Of a stretch of 8,007 nt of DNA, positions 1-5,831 are shown piece by piece. The DNA lies in the NCBI GenBank assembly GCA_002371115.1, contig DFFY01000075.1, forward strand, positions 33,288 through 41,294, in the 5' to 3' direction. A model generated the notes under the pieces. That model saw only the letters and a list, made by a program, of their open reading frames with translations, had not been told where the DNA came from and did not search any database. The stretch comes from Bacteroidales bacterium UBA3764 (GTDB taxonomy: Bacteria > Bacteroidota > Bacteroidia > Bacteroidales > UBA932). Positions within the stretch are counted from its first letter, which is position 1. The number at the start of each line of letters is the position of its first letter. Made by a program: the position numbers and the translations under genes.

Positions 1-2055
1 GAGGGTGCCATGGCATACCTCAAACAACAGTACAAGGTTGTCATCATTGTTTTTGTGGTGCTGGCGGCTCTCTTTGCCGTGCTGGCGTATGGATTCGGCG
101 TGCAGAACCCCTGGGTCCCCTTCGCTTTCCTCACCGGCGGCTTCTTCAGCGGCCTGGCCGGCTTCGTGGGCATGAAAACCGCCACGTATGCATCGGCACG
201 TACGGCCAATGCCACCATGCGCAGCCTCAATTCCGGCCTAAAGATTGCCTTCCGCAGCGGCGCCGTCATGGGCCTCACCGTGGTGGGCCTGGGCCTGTTA
301 GACATTGCCATCTGGTGGAGCGTGCTCAAGATTTTCTATGATCCTTCTCAGGCGCAGAACCTGGTGATTATCACCACCACCATGCTCACCTTCGGCATGG
401 GTGCTTCCACGCAGGCGCTCTTTGCGCGCGTGGGTGGCGGTATCTACACCAAGGCGGCGGACGTAGGGGCGGACATCGTGGGCAAGGTGGAACAGGACAT
501 CCCGGAGGATGACCCGCGCAACCCGGCCACCATTGCCGATAATGTAGGCGACAACGTGGGCGACGTAGCCGGCATGGGCGCAGACCTGTACGAGAGCTAC
601 TGCGGCTCCATCCTCGCCACCATGGCGCTGGGTGCATCGGCCTTCTTTGCGGACGGTACGGATGTGCAGATGCGTGCCATCCTGGCCCCGATGGTCATTG
701 CCGCCATTGGCGTAGTCCTTTCTATAATAGGTATTTATGCCGTTCGCACCAAGGAAGGAGCTTCCCTGATGGACCTCCTGAAGTCCCTGTCCGTGGGCAC
801 CAACCTGGCCGCCGTGCTCATCGCCATCCTTACCTTCGGCGTGTTCTATGTGCTGGGCTTCCCCAACTGGTGGAAACTCTCCCTGAGCGTGGTGAGCGGC
901 CTGTTGTCGGGCGTTATCATCGGCAAAATTACGGAATTCTATACGTCCCATTCCTATAAACCGACGCAGAAGCTGGCGGAGGCGGCCCAGACGGGTTCCG
1001 CTACGGTGGTTATCAACGGCGTGGGCCTAGGCATGCGTTCCACGGCCATTCCCGTGATTACCATCTGCGCCGCCATCCTGCTGGCCTATGGTTTCGCTAC
1101 GGACTTCGTATTCAACAGCGAGACGCTGAGCATGGGCCTGTATGGCATTTCCATCGCTGCGGTGGGCATGCTTTCCACGCTGGGCATCACCCTGGCCACG
1201 GACGCTTACGGTCCTATTGCCGACAACGCCGGCGGCAACGCCCAGATGAGCGAGCTGGATCCTTCCGTGCGCGAGAAAACGGACGTGCTGGATGCCCTGG
1301 GCAACACTACCGCCGCTACGGGCAAAGGCTTTGCGATTGGTTCCGCCGCCCTTACGGCGCTGGCCCTGCTGGCTTCCTACATTGAGGAGCTCAAGATTGG
1401 CCTGCAGCATGTGGGACGTCATGTGCTGGAGATTGGCGGACGTACGGTGGACACCATGAACGCCAGCATCACGGACATCGTGGAAATGTACGACATTTCC
1501 CTGATGAACCCCAAGGTGCTCGTGGGCGTGTTTGTGGGTTCCATGATGGCCTTCCTCTTCTGCGGCCTCACCATGCAGGCCGTGGGCCGTGCCGCTTCCA
1601 AGATGGTGATTGAGGTGCGCCGGCAGTTCCGCGAGATTGCGGGCATCCTGGAAGGCAAGCAGCGTCCGGACTATACCTCCTGCGTGCGCATTTCCACCAA
1701 GGCGGCCCAGCACGAGATGATTTTCCCGTCCCTGCTGGCCATCATCGTCCCCATGGTAGTGGGGCTGTTGCTGGGGCCTGCGGGTGTGATTGGCCTGCTC
1801 TCCGGCGGCCTGGGGGCCGGTTTTGTGCTGGCCATCTTCCTGGCCAACTCCGGCGGCGCCTGGGACAATGCCAAGAAGTATGTGGAAGAAGGCCACCACG
1901 GCGGCAAGAACTCCCCGGCCCACAAGGCCACCATCGTGGGCGACACCGTGGGCGACCCCTTCAAAGACACCTCCGGCCCTTCCCTGAACATCCTCATCAA
2001 GCTCATGAGCATGGTGAGCATCGTCATGGCCGGCCTCACCGTGATGCTGCACTAA
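1..2055 (+). CDS. hppA: Membrane-bound ion-translocating pyrophosphatase (HppA), 5'-partial
   Basis: This integral membrane enzyme hydrolyses cytoplasmic pyrophosphate and uses the energy to pump H+ and/or Na+ out of the cytoplasm. The reading frame is open back to base 1 (E-G-A before the first ATG at 10), and the family motif EGAMAYLKQQY spans that point, so the ATG at 10 is internal and the first membrane helix plus roughly 50 residues lie upstream. Counting from that Met, the pyrophosphate/Mg2+ site is clear: GGGIYTKAADVGADIVGKVE (142-161), DDPRNPATIADNVGDNVGD (167-185), DAYGPIADNAGG (398-409) and GDTVGDPFKDTSGPS (644-658). The many hydrophobic segments and the C-terminus are intact. GNTTAATGKG (431-440) has Ala where K+-independent enzymes carry Lys, which marks the K+-dependent class. 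Whether it pumps Na+, H+ or both cannot be settled here; dual Na+/H+ pumping has been reported in Bacteroides. Family identity is near certain. Confidence 0.97.
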   Translation, partial: EGAMAYLKQQYKVVIIVFVVLAALFAVLAYGFGVQNPWVPFAFLTGGFFSGLAGFVGMKTATYASARTANATMRSLNSGLKIAFRSGAVMGLTVVGLGLLDIAIWWSVLKIFYDPSQAQNLVIITTTMLTFGMGASTQALFARVGGGIYTKAADVGADIVGKVEQDIPEDDPRNPATIADNVGDNVGDVAGMGADLYESYCGSILATMALGASAFFADGTDVQMRAILAPMVIAAIGVVLSIIGIYAVRTKEGASLMDLLKSLSVGTNLAAVLIAILTFGVFYVLGFPNWWKLSLSVVSGLLSGVIIGKITEFYTSHSYKPTQKLAEAAQTGSATVVINGVGLGMRSTAIPVITICAAILLAYGFATDFVFNSETLSMGLYGISIAAVGMLSTLGITLATDAYGPIADNAGGNAQMSELDPSVREKTDVLDALGNTTAATGKGFAIGSAALTALALLASYIEELKIGLQHVGRHVLEIGGRTVDTMNASITDIVEMYDISLMNPKVLVGVFVGSMMAFLFCGLTMQAVGRAASKMVIEVRRQFREIAGILEGKQRPDYTSCVRISTKAAQHEMIFPSLLAIIVPMVVGLLLGPAGVIGLLSGGLGAGFVLAIFLANSGGAWDNAKKYVEEGHHGGKNSPAHKATIVGDTVGDPFKDTSGPSLNILIKLMSMVSIVMAGLTVMLH

Positions 2056-2093
2056 GTTGCGCTATCGCTCAAGCCCCCGCTTCGCAACTTAGT
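2051..2093 (+). terminator. Hairpin overlapping the hppA stop codon, possible terminator
   Basis: ACTAAGTTGCG (2051-2061) is perfectly complementary to CGCAACTTAGT (2083-2093), giving an 11-bp stem with a 21-nt loop that includes the TAA stop. It is placed to end or stabilise the hppA transcript. There is only a short, mixed T-rich tail (TTTACGTTA), so classical intrinsic termination is uncertain and it may be a processing or stability element instead. Confidence 0.45.
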
Positions 2094-2095
2094 TT

Positions 2096-2171
2096 ACGTT
2101 ACCCCATCCCCAACCCCTCCCCTCGGGGGAGGGCACTTCGTGCCCGAAATGCTCACGTTACCCCATCCCCA
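2096..2171. repeat. 17-bp direct repeat flanking two small hairpins
   Basis: ACGTTACCCCATCCCCA occurs at 2096-2112 and again, identically, at 2155-2171. Between the copies lie two compact inverted repeats: CCCTCCCC (2115-2122) with GGGGAGGG (2126-2133), and GGGCAC (2131-2136) with GTGCCC (2140-2145) around a TTC loop. The two stems share bases 2131-2133, so they cannot both form fully. The arrangement looks like a duplicated short intergenic element; no function is assigned. Confidence 0.7.
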
Positions 2172-2272
2172 GGAGGGGACTAAAAAGATTCTTCACTTCG
2201 TTCAGAATGACAGTCTCATGTCATTCTGAGGCAGGTTCACCTGCCGAAGAATCTACTTTTTAGTCACCTCCT
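2171..2272. repeat. Head-to-head inverted repeat (about 100 bp), REP/MITE-like
   Basis: The outer arms AGGAGGGGACTAAAAAG (from 2171) and the complement of CTTTTTAGTCACCTCCT (ending 2272) match except for one base. Further in, GATTCTTC (2187-2194) pairs with GAAGAATC (2246-2253), and CAGAATGACA (2203-2212) pairs with TGTCATTCTG (2219-2228) around a 6-nt loop. A side hairpin, GCAGGT/ACCTGC (2231-2244), interrupts the right arm. The whole could extrude as a branched cruciform or RNA hairpin. It contains no coding sequence, so it is best described as a non-autonomous palindromic intergenic element. Confidence 0.75.
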
Positions 2273-2318
2273 TTGTCGCTTTGCTGCGAGTTGCGCTATC
2301 ATGCATGGCCTTTCCGTC

Positions 2319-2446
2319 ATTGCCGGATCCGAGCGGCAATCTCCTGCAGGAACGCCATCCCGCAGGGAAAGCGGAACCCTCCTGGGCCCTTTAATGGAGC
2401 CCGGGAGGGTTTCCGCTAACCGTCGCACGTGGTAGTGTGCGGCGGT
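2319..2446. other. Chain of stem-loops, candidate structured RNA or repeat
   Basis: Several strong inverted repeats follow each other. ATTGCCG (2319-2325) pairs with CGGCAAT (2334-2340). TCCTGCAGGA (2342-2351) is a perfect palindrome, and TCCC/GGGA (2358-2368) forms a small hairpin. A long imperfect stem of about 20 nt per arm runs 2370-2389 with 2397-2416 (AGCGGAA...GGGC against GCCCGGGAGGGTTTCCGCT). ACCGTCGCAC (2419-2428) pairs with GTGCGGCGGT (2437-2446), including one G-U. I do not recognise a known RNA family, the strand is undetermined, and no Bacteroidetes promoter box lies directly upstream on either strand. Confidence 0.4.
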
Positions 2447-2538
2447 GGTTCCGTGTATCCCTTTAGCCGCCGAGCTGCGTATTGCGAGGCGTCGACTCAT
2501 CGGTTGTGATACCTAACACATTGACTCACAGTAGCTTC

Positions 2539-2579
2539 CTGTATAATCCTCGTTCAAAATTTGAACGAGGATTATACGG
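2539..2579. repeat. Long near-perfect palindrome (18-bp arms, 1-nt centre)
   Basis: GTATAATCCTCGTTCAAA (2541-2558) is followed by a single A and then its exact reverse complement (2560-2577). One wobble and one further Watson-Crick pair extend it to 2539-2579. Such a compact perfect palindrome is very unusual by chance. As RNA it would be a hairpin with almost no free loop; as DNA it could be a dimeric protein-binding site, a cruciform or a recombination site. It lies about 600 bp from the next gene start, so it is not an obvious operator for that gene. Confidence 0.85.
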
Positions 2580-2641
2580 TATCTAATTGATCAGCAGTAT
2601 GATAAGTGTCATACTTCAAGCGGGTAATTCCAGGAGAAGAG

Positions 2642-2649
2642 TATCTTTG
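2642..2649 (+). promoter_or_regulatory. Candidate -7 promoter box TATCTTTG before the tandem repeats
   Basis: TATCTTTG matches the Bacteroidetes -7 consensus TAnnTTTG exactly. It sits 12 bases upstream of the first degenerate 22-bp repeat, so a transcript starting near 2653-2655 would begin just before the array. No convincing -33 TTTG/TTG element is seen at the usual distance, and an 8-mer with two free positions can occur by chance. Confidence 0.35.
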
Positions 2650-2660
2650 CAGCCCGTTCG

Positions 2661-2770
2661 TGCGGTGCAGGTCCGTGCGCTGAATGGTGCAGGTCAGTAT
2701 CCCCAATGGTGCAGGTCAGTATCCCCAATGGTGCAGGTCAGTATCCTCAATGGCGCAGGTCTGTTTTCAT
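2661..2770 (+). repeat. 22-bp tandem repeat array (3 near-identical plus 2 degenerate units)
   Basis: The 22-bp unit starts AATGGTGCAGGTCAGTATCC. Units at 2683-2704 and 2705-2726 are identical, and 2727-2748 differs by one base. A diverged unit precedes them (2661-2682), and a diverged unit follows (2749-2770) that begins AATGGCGCAGGTC. The unit length is not a multiple of three, so translation cycles through all three phases, which argues against a coding repeat. There are no spacers, so it is not a CRISPR array. The near-identity of the middle units suggests recent expansion by slippage. Confidence 0.9.
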
Positions 2771-2852
2771 GGAGGGGTCCTGCGCCACCAGAAGCCCCTA
2801 CAAGGCCGATTTGTGGCGCGGGTCCGTAGGGTAAAATCGGACCTGCGCCATT
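2749..2852 (+). other. Alternating complementary segments that allow two exclusive folds
   Basis: AATGGCGCAGGTC (2749-2761) is the exact reverse complement of GACCTGCGCCATT (2840-2852), and inside this GGTCCTGCGCCAC (2776-2788) pairs with GTGGCGCGGGTCC (2813-2825) with one mismatch and one wobble: a nested fold. The same four segments can instead make two consecutive hairpins: GGCGCAGG (2752-2759) with CCTGCGCC (2779-2786), and GGCGCGGGTCC (2815-2825) with GGACCTGCGCC (2839-2849). The left-most segment is the last unit of the tandem array, so this looks like copies of the repeat core in alternating orientation. No downstream gene within 330 bases is an obvious target. Confidence 0.6.
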
Positions 2853-2924
2853 CACCCTGCCCAACCAGAACCGCCTCCAATGACTCGCCTTTGCTTTAAC
2901 CCTATTCCGCCAGTGGCGCTGTTT

Positions 2925-2992
2925 GCGAGGTGGACTTTACCTCGCCGGGTGCTGCACATGGGTCCAAATCGTGGGACGATGACAGCACCCGG
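2925..2992. repeat. Two consecutive perfect stem-loops
   Basis: GCGAGGT (2925-2931) pairs with ACCTCGC (2939-2945) around a 7-nt loop. CCGGGTGCTG (2945-2954) pairs with CAGCACCCGG (2983-2992) around a 28-nt loop, inside which GTCC/GGAC (2962-2965 and 2974-2977) can also pair. The stems share base 2945. They may belong to the same intergenic repeat family as the neighbouring elements or act in RNA; neither is followed by a T-tract, so they are not good intrinsic terminators. Confidence 0.6.
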
Positions 2993-3037
2993 GGCAGGAT
3001 TGGGTAGGAGCCGGGGTGAAAAGGACGGGCTTAGGGA

Positions 3038-3069
3038 GATACACTCGCCCTTCGGGCTCGGTATGACAG
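3038..3069 (+). repeat. Short 'GAT-stem-ATGACAG' intergenic element
   Basis: The element begins GAT, contains the self-complementary GCCC-TTC-GGGC and flanking pairs, and ends ATGACAG (3063-3069). The same architecture is seen at 2187-2213 and 3096-3124, and inverted at 2219-2254, which makes it a dispersed short palindromic repeat. No coding function. Confidence 0.5.
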
Positions 3070-3095
3070 AAAGAGGGCTGTAGGCAGGACAGGGG

Positions 3096-3124
3096 GATGC
3101 CCGGTCGGGGCCAGGCATGACGGG
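3096..3124 (+). repeat. Second 'GAT-stem-ATGACGG' intergenic element
   Basis: GATGCCCGGTC...GGGCCAGGCATGACGG has GAT at its left end, an imperfect GCCxGG/CCxGGC-type stem and ATGACGG at its right end. It resembles 3038-3069 in layout but differs in stem sequence, with compensating changes on both arms, as expected of a palindromic repeat family. Confidence 0.45.
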
Positions 3125-3172
3125 CAGGGCAGGGAATGCCGGGGACGGATTTCATAAAAGAAATAATTTCCG

Positions 3173-3180
3173 TACCTTTG
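3173..3180 (+). promoter_or_regulatory. Bacteroidetes -7 promoter box TACCTTTG before the SGNH gene
   Basis: TACCTTTG fits the TAnnTTTG consensus and lies within a sudden AT-rich stretch (3149-3187) in otherwise GC-rich DNA. The start ATG follows after only seven bases. By the usual spacing, transcription would start at about 3184-3187, giving an almost leaderless mRNA. A -33 element is only weakly suggested by ATTTC at 3149-3153. Confidence 0.7.
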
Positions 3181-3187
3181 TCATTCT

Positions 3188-4612
3188 ATGAAAGCAAAGG
3201 AAGTATTGGCATTTATTGTGGGCGTGATGGCCCTGTTGGGTTTGCTGTGGCTGGTAACTCCGGCAGACGGCGTGAACCTGGGGCCGCTCAACCTGCGTTT
3301 TTCCTCCTATCAGCGCACGCTGCGGGACGCCCATGACAAGAAGGTGGATGTGGACTCCGTCCTCATGGCCGTGGAGGCCCGTTTCCGGATGGAGGAGGAC
3401 ACCCTCAGCTACTACCGCCGCTTCTTTTACGAGAATCCGGACCGGATTTTTCTTCCCGATGACGATTACCGCTTCTTCGACCCGGTCTTCCGCCAGATGG
3501 AACAGGCCGATGATCACCTGGTGCGCGTGGTGCACTACGGAGACTCCCAGATTGAACTGGACCGCATCAGCCAGGACCTCCGGCAGGCGCTGCAGGAGCG
3601 CTTCGGCGGCAGCGGAACGGGCCTGTTCCCGGCGCTGGGCAACGTCCCGTCGGCCAGCATTTCCAAGGCAGCCAACGGCGGTTTCACCCAGTACACCATG
3701 TATGGCGATTCCACCACCCAGCGGGCCGGTCACAACCGTTACGGCATCCTGGCGCAGGTGGTGCAGCTCACGGGCGGCGGCACCGTCACGCTTCGCGGCA
3801 GCCGGAACAAAACCGCTCGTGAAGGCGTAAAAACGTTTGAGAACGTTTCCGTTTTATACGGAAAAGGAGAAAATTTGATGGTCAAGGCTGTGTCGGACAC
3901 CTCCAGGCCCAAGCCGGTGGTGCAGAAAGGGGAAAACGGCACCACGCTCATCACCTGGCACTTCGGCCGCCCGGTGGAAAAGGCCACCCTCACCTTCCAG
4001 GGCAACGCGGAGATCTATGGTATCAGTGCCGATGGCGCCAACGGCGTGGCCGTGGACAATGTCCCGCTCCGGGGCTGCTCCGGCACCATTTTTACCCGCA
4101 TCAACAAGCCGCTGATGGCAGACAGCTTCTCCCTTACGGACACCCGCCTCATCATCCTCCAGTTTGGCGGCAACATGATGCCCATGGTGCGCGGCGCCAA
4201 ACAGATTGAACCCTATCAGGAGCAAATCGCCAGGCAGATTGCCTATTTCCACGAGGTGGCGCCCCAGGCCAAAATCCTCTTCGTGGGCCCGTCCGATATG
4301 GGCAAGAGCGTGAACGGCCGCGTGGTTACCTGGCCGCATCTCCCGGAACTGGTGGACTCCCTCAAAGCCACCGCCCTCCGCAATGACGCCGCCTACTGGG
4401 ACCTCTACCGCATGATGGGTGGCGAGAACTCCATGGCCCAGTGGGTACGCCACAGCCCGCCCTACGCCGGTCCGGACTACATCCACTTCACCCCCGCCGG
4501 CGCCCAGAAGGTTGGCGATGCCCTGGCGCGCTCCTTCCTTACTTATTATGACTTCTACACCCTCCGGAAAACCCTTCCGGCCCAGCGGGTGCAAAACACC
4601 ATGCAACCCTGA
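3188..4612 (+). CDS. Membrane-anchored SGNH/GDSL-family hydrolase or acyltransferase
   Basis: This 474-residue protein has an N-terminal hydrophobic helix (about 6-24) preceded by Lys residues, so it is probably anchored with its domain in the periplasm. The SGNH blocks are visible: HYGDSQ with nucleophile Ser120 (block I), GCSGT (296-300, probable block II), QFGGNM with Asn329 (block III) and GPDYIHFTPAG with Asp430 and His433 (block V). About 175 residues, rich in predicted beta-strand, separate blocks I and II, as in Ape1-type peptidoglycan O-acetylesterases, where a carbohydrate-binding module is inserted there. SGNH proteins of this kind usually remove or transfer acetyl groups on envelope polysaccharides; the exact substrate is unknown, and no MBOAT acyl-transfer partner is present in the window. 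The ATG at 3188 keeps the whole membrane helix; the next Met (residue 14) would remove half of it. The regulator gene starts 12 bases after the stop, so co-transcription is possible. Confidence 0.85.
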   Translation: MKAKEVLAFIVGVMALLGLLWLVTPADGVNLGPLNLRFSSYQRTLRDAHDKKVDVDSVLMAVEARFRMEEDTLSYYRRFFYENPDRIFLPDDDYRFFDPVFRQMEQADDHLVRVVHYGDSQIELDRISQDLRQALQERFGGSGTGLFPALGNVPSASISKAANGGFTQYTMYGDSTTQRAGHNRYGILAQVVQLTGGGTVTLRGSRNKTAREGVKTFENVSVLYGKGENLMVKAVSDTSRPKPVVQKGENGTTLITWHFGRPVEKATLTFQGNAEIYGISADGANGVAVDNVPLRGCSGTIFTRINKPLMADSFSLTDTRLIILQFGGNMMPMVRGAKQIEPYQEQIARQIAYFHEVAPQAKILFVGPSDMGKSVNGRVVTWPHLPELVDSLKATALRNDAAYWDLYRMMGGENSMAQWVRHSPPYAGPDYIHFTPAGAQKVGDALARSFLTYYDFYTLRKTLPAQRVQNTMQP

Positions 4613-4624
4613 ACCCCTCCCGCC

Positions 4625-5794
4625 ATGCGCCTGCTCTTCATCACCGACTTCACCGAGCAGTTTGCCTACCGGCTGCTTCGGGGAATCATGGCCTGGTCCC
4701 GCCGGCAGGAACAGCCGTGGGTGGTGTGCAAAATGCCTCCTTCCTATAAGCGGGAGATTGGCATTCCCCGTGTAGTGGAATGGGCCAGAAATTGGCATGC
4801 AGATGTTGTAATCGGCCAGTTTGAGCCTGACGAGGATGTTTCCCTGTTCCGAAAAAACGGGATGGTGGCCGTGGCGCAGGACTACATTTCCCCGTTTAAG
4901 GAAATCCCCAACCTTACCGGAGATTATTACCTCACGGGAACGATGGCGGCGCGGCGTCTGAGCGGTCACGGTTTCAAGAACTTCGGCTTCTTCGGGTACG
5001 AGAACGTGTGCTGGAGCGACGGCCGGCTCAGCGGTTTCCGGGATACCCTTCTGAAGGAGTATCAGGTTGGCGAGCTCTATGTTTTCAACGATTTGCAGCT
5101 GTCCAGCATGTGGAGTTATGACTTTTCCAAACTCCAGCGGTGGTTGCGCGCCCTGCCCAAGCCCATCGGCATTTTGGCCTGTGACGACAACCAGGCCGAG
5201 ATTCTTCTGGAATCCTGCCAGGCTGCGGGCATCAATGTCCCCTTGGAGGTGGCTATCCTGGGCGTAGATAATGACGAGGTCACCTGCAATCTTACCTCCC
5301 CGGCCATTTCTTCCATCAACATGGATATCGAAAAAGCCGGATTCGAGGTGGCTCAGATGGTCACCCGGATGGTGCAGGACCACTCCTATCCCGGAGAGGA
5401 TATCGTTATCCGTCCCGTGGCCGTAGTGGGAAGGGGTTCCACCGGTATCCAGGCCACAAGTGACCCGGTGGTGGCGGCGGCCATGCGTTTCATTTACCGG
5501 AACCGCTCCCGGAAAATTCAGGTGACCGATGTCCTCCGTGAGGTTCCGGTATCGCGACGTTCGCTCGAGCAGCGGTTCAAGGAGGTAACCGGCGCCAGTC
5601 TATATACGGTCATTTCCAATCTTAGGATAGACTATTTCGCGCAGCAGCTGGTGTCGTCGTCCGAAACCGTATCCGAGATTGCCGCGCGCATGGATGAACC
5701 GGATACCAAGAGTCTTTCCCGCCGTTTCAGGGAATTGAAAGGCTGTACTCCGACAGCCTATCGCAAGCAGCATTTGCGCAAATTGGGAGTATAA
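4625..5794 (+). CDS. XylR-like transcriptional regulator (sugar-binding PBP domain + AraC HTH)
   Basis: This is a 389-residue cytoplasmic regulator. Residues 1-275 resemble the LacI/periplasmic-binding-protein sensor of XylR: an opening strand (RLLFITDF), GYYLTG-like segment (GDYYLTG, 99-105), the ACDDNQAEILLESC hinge region (185-198) and GINVPLEVAILGVDNDE (202-218), where family members contact sugar and hinge. Residues about 285-385 are an AraC-type DNA-binding domain with two helix-turn-helices (about 300-320 and 347-372) and the closing GCTPTAYRK. The usual Gly-Phe of the second HTH turn is Met-Asp here, a modest divergence. This domain order is the XylR layout and normally gives sugar-dependent activation of nearby catabolic genes. 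The divergence-free arrangement (all genes on the plus strand) and the downstream kinase and glycosidase suggest it controls them. The ligand cannot be named from the sequence, so no symbol is given. Confidence 0.92.
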   Translation: MRLLFITDFTEQFAYRLLRGIMAWSRRQEQPWVVCKMPPSYKREIGIPRVVEWARNWHADVVIGQFEPDEDVSLFRKNGMVAVAQDYISPFKEIPNLTGDYYLTGTMAARRLSGHGFKNFGFFGYENVCWSDGRLSGFRDTLLKEYQVGELYVFNDLQLSSMWSYDFSKLQRWLRALPKPIGILACDDNQAEILLESCQAAGINVPLEVAILGVDNDEVTCNLTSPAISSINMDIEKAGFEVAQMVTRMVQDHSYPGEDIVIRPVAVVGRGSTGIQATSDPVVAAAMRFIYRNRSRKIQVTDVLREVPVSRRSLEQRFKEVTGASLYTVISNLRIDYFAQQLVSSSETVSEIAARMDEPDTKSLSRRFRELKGCTPTAYRKQHLRKLGV

Positions 5795-5805
5795 ATACGC
5801 AAATT
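5777..5805 (+). promoter_or_regulatory. Candidate operator: direct repeat CGCAAATT with 21-bp period
   Basis: CGCAAATT occurs at 5777-5784 and 5798-5805, exactly 21 bp apart start to start, two helical turns. AraC-family proteins commonly bind such pairs of direct half-sites on one DNA face. The second copy ends 26 bases before the -7 box of the kinase promoter, a position suited to activation. The first copy lies in the last codons of the regulator gene and overlaps a 12-bp palindrome (ATTTGCGCAAAT, 5772-5783). Binding by the adjacent regulator is an inference. Confidence 0.45.
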
Positions 5806-5831
5806 CGGTCATTTTGGCACAGGTTGGCCTT

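Larger units (their letters stand above)
2055..2300. repeat. 12-bp direct repeats bracketing the first repeat block
   Basis: AGTTGCGCTATC is present at 2055-2066, overlapping the last base of the hppA stop, and again at 2289-2300. The two copies flank the block that holds the 17-bp repeats and the large inverted repeat. They could be remnants of a duplication or insertion event, or two copies of another short repeat; a 12-mer match alone does not show transposition. Confidence 0.5.
2056..3187. other. Repeat-rich intergenic region without a protein gene
   Basis: This gap of about 1.1 kb separates hppA from the SGNH gene. The short open frames in it (for example 2264-2500 on the minus strand and 2587-2829 on the plus strand) have low-complexity or repeat-derived translations with no recognisable domain, so I call no protein. 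What it does contain is a high density of inverted and direct repeats, listed individually: C/G-rich hairpins, a head-to-head inverted repeat, a stem-loop chain, a long palindrome, a 22-bp tandem array, alternating complementary segments and several related short elements. Such density suggests non-autonomous repeats, a structured RNA, or both. Confidence 0.8.

Noticed and set aside
1027..2052. Minus-strand open frame (341 codons) opposite hppA
   Set aside because: It lies wholly within the highly conserved hppA reading frame, and its His-rich translation is the expected complement of Val/Met/Gly-rich membrane codons.
2264..2500. Minus-strand 78-codon open frame over the stem-loop chain
   Set aside because: No domain, basic composition typical of random GC-rich translation, and it lies over strong inverted repeats.
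2495..2515. CCGATGAGTCGAC on the minus strand as a hammerhead ribozyme core
   Set aside because: The core lacks the required CUGAUGA, and there is no matching GAAA segment with flanking stems, so it does not fit the hammerhead consensus.
2661..2770. CRISPR-like array
   Set aside because: The units are directly adjacent with no spacers, and no cas genes are nearby.
2587..2899. Small plus-strand open frames across the tandem repeat
   Set aside because: Translation follows the 22-bp repeat through shifting phases and yields repeat-derived peptides without domains; there is no sign of a real protein.
3854..5383. Long minus-strand open frame (509 codons) opposite the SGNH and regulator genes
   Set aside because: It is antisense to two well-supported genes, spans their junction, and its His/Gly/Ala-rich translation matches no recognisable domain. 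In GC-rich DNA such antisense frames are common.
5579..5588. Strong Shine-Dalgarno-like AAGGAGGTAA inside the regulator gene
   Set aside because: It lies mid-gene with no suitable start codon of a plausible gene after it; Bacteroidetes rarely depend on such sites.
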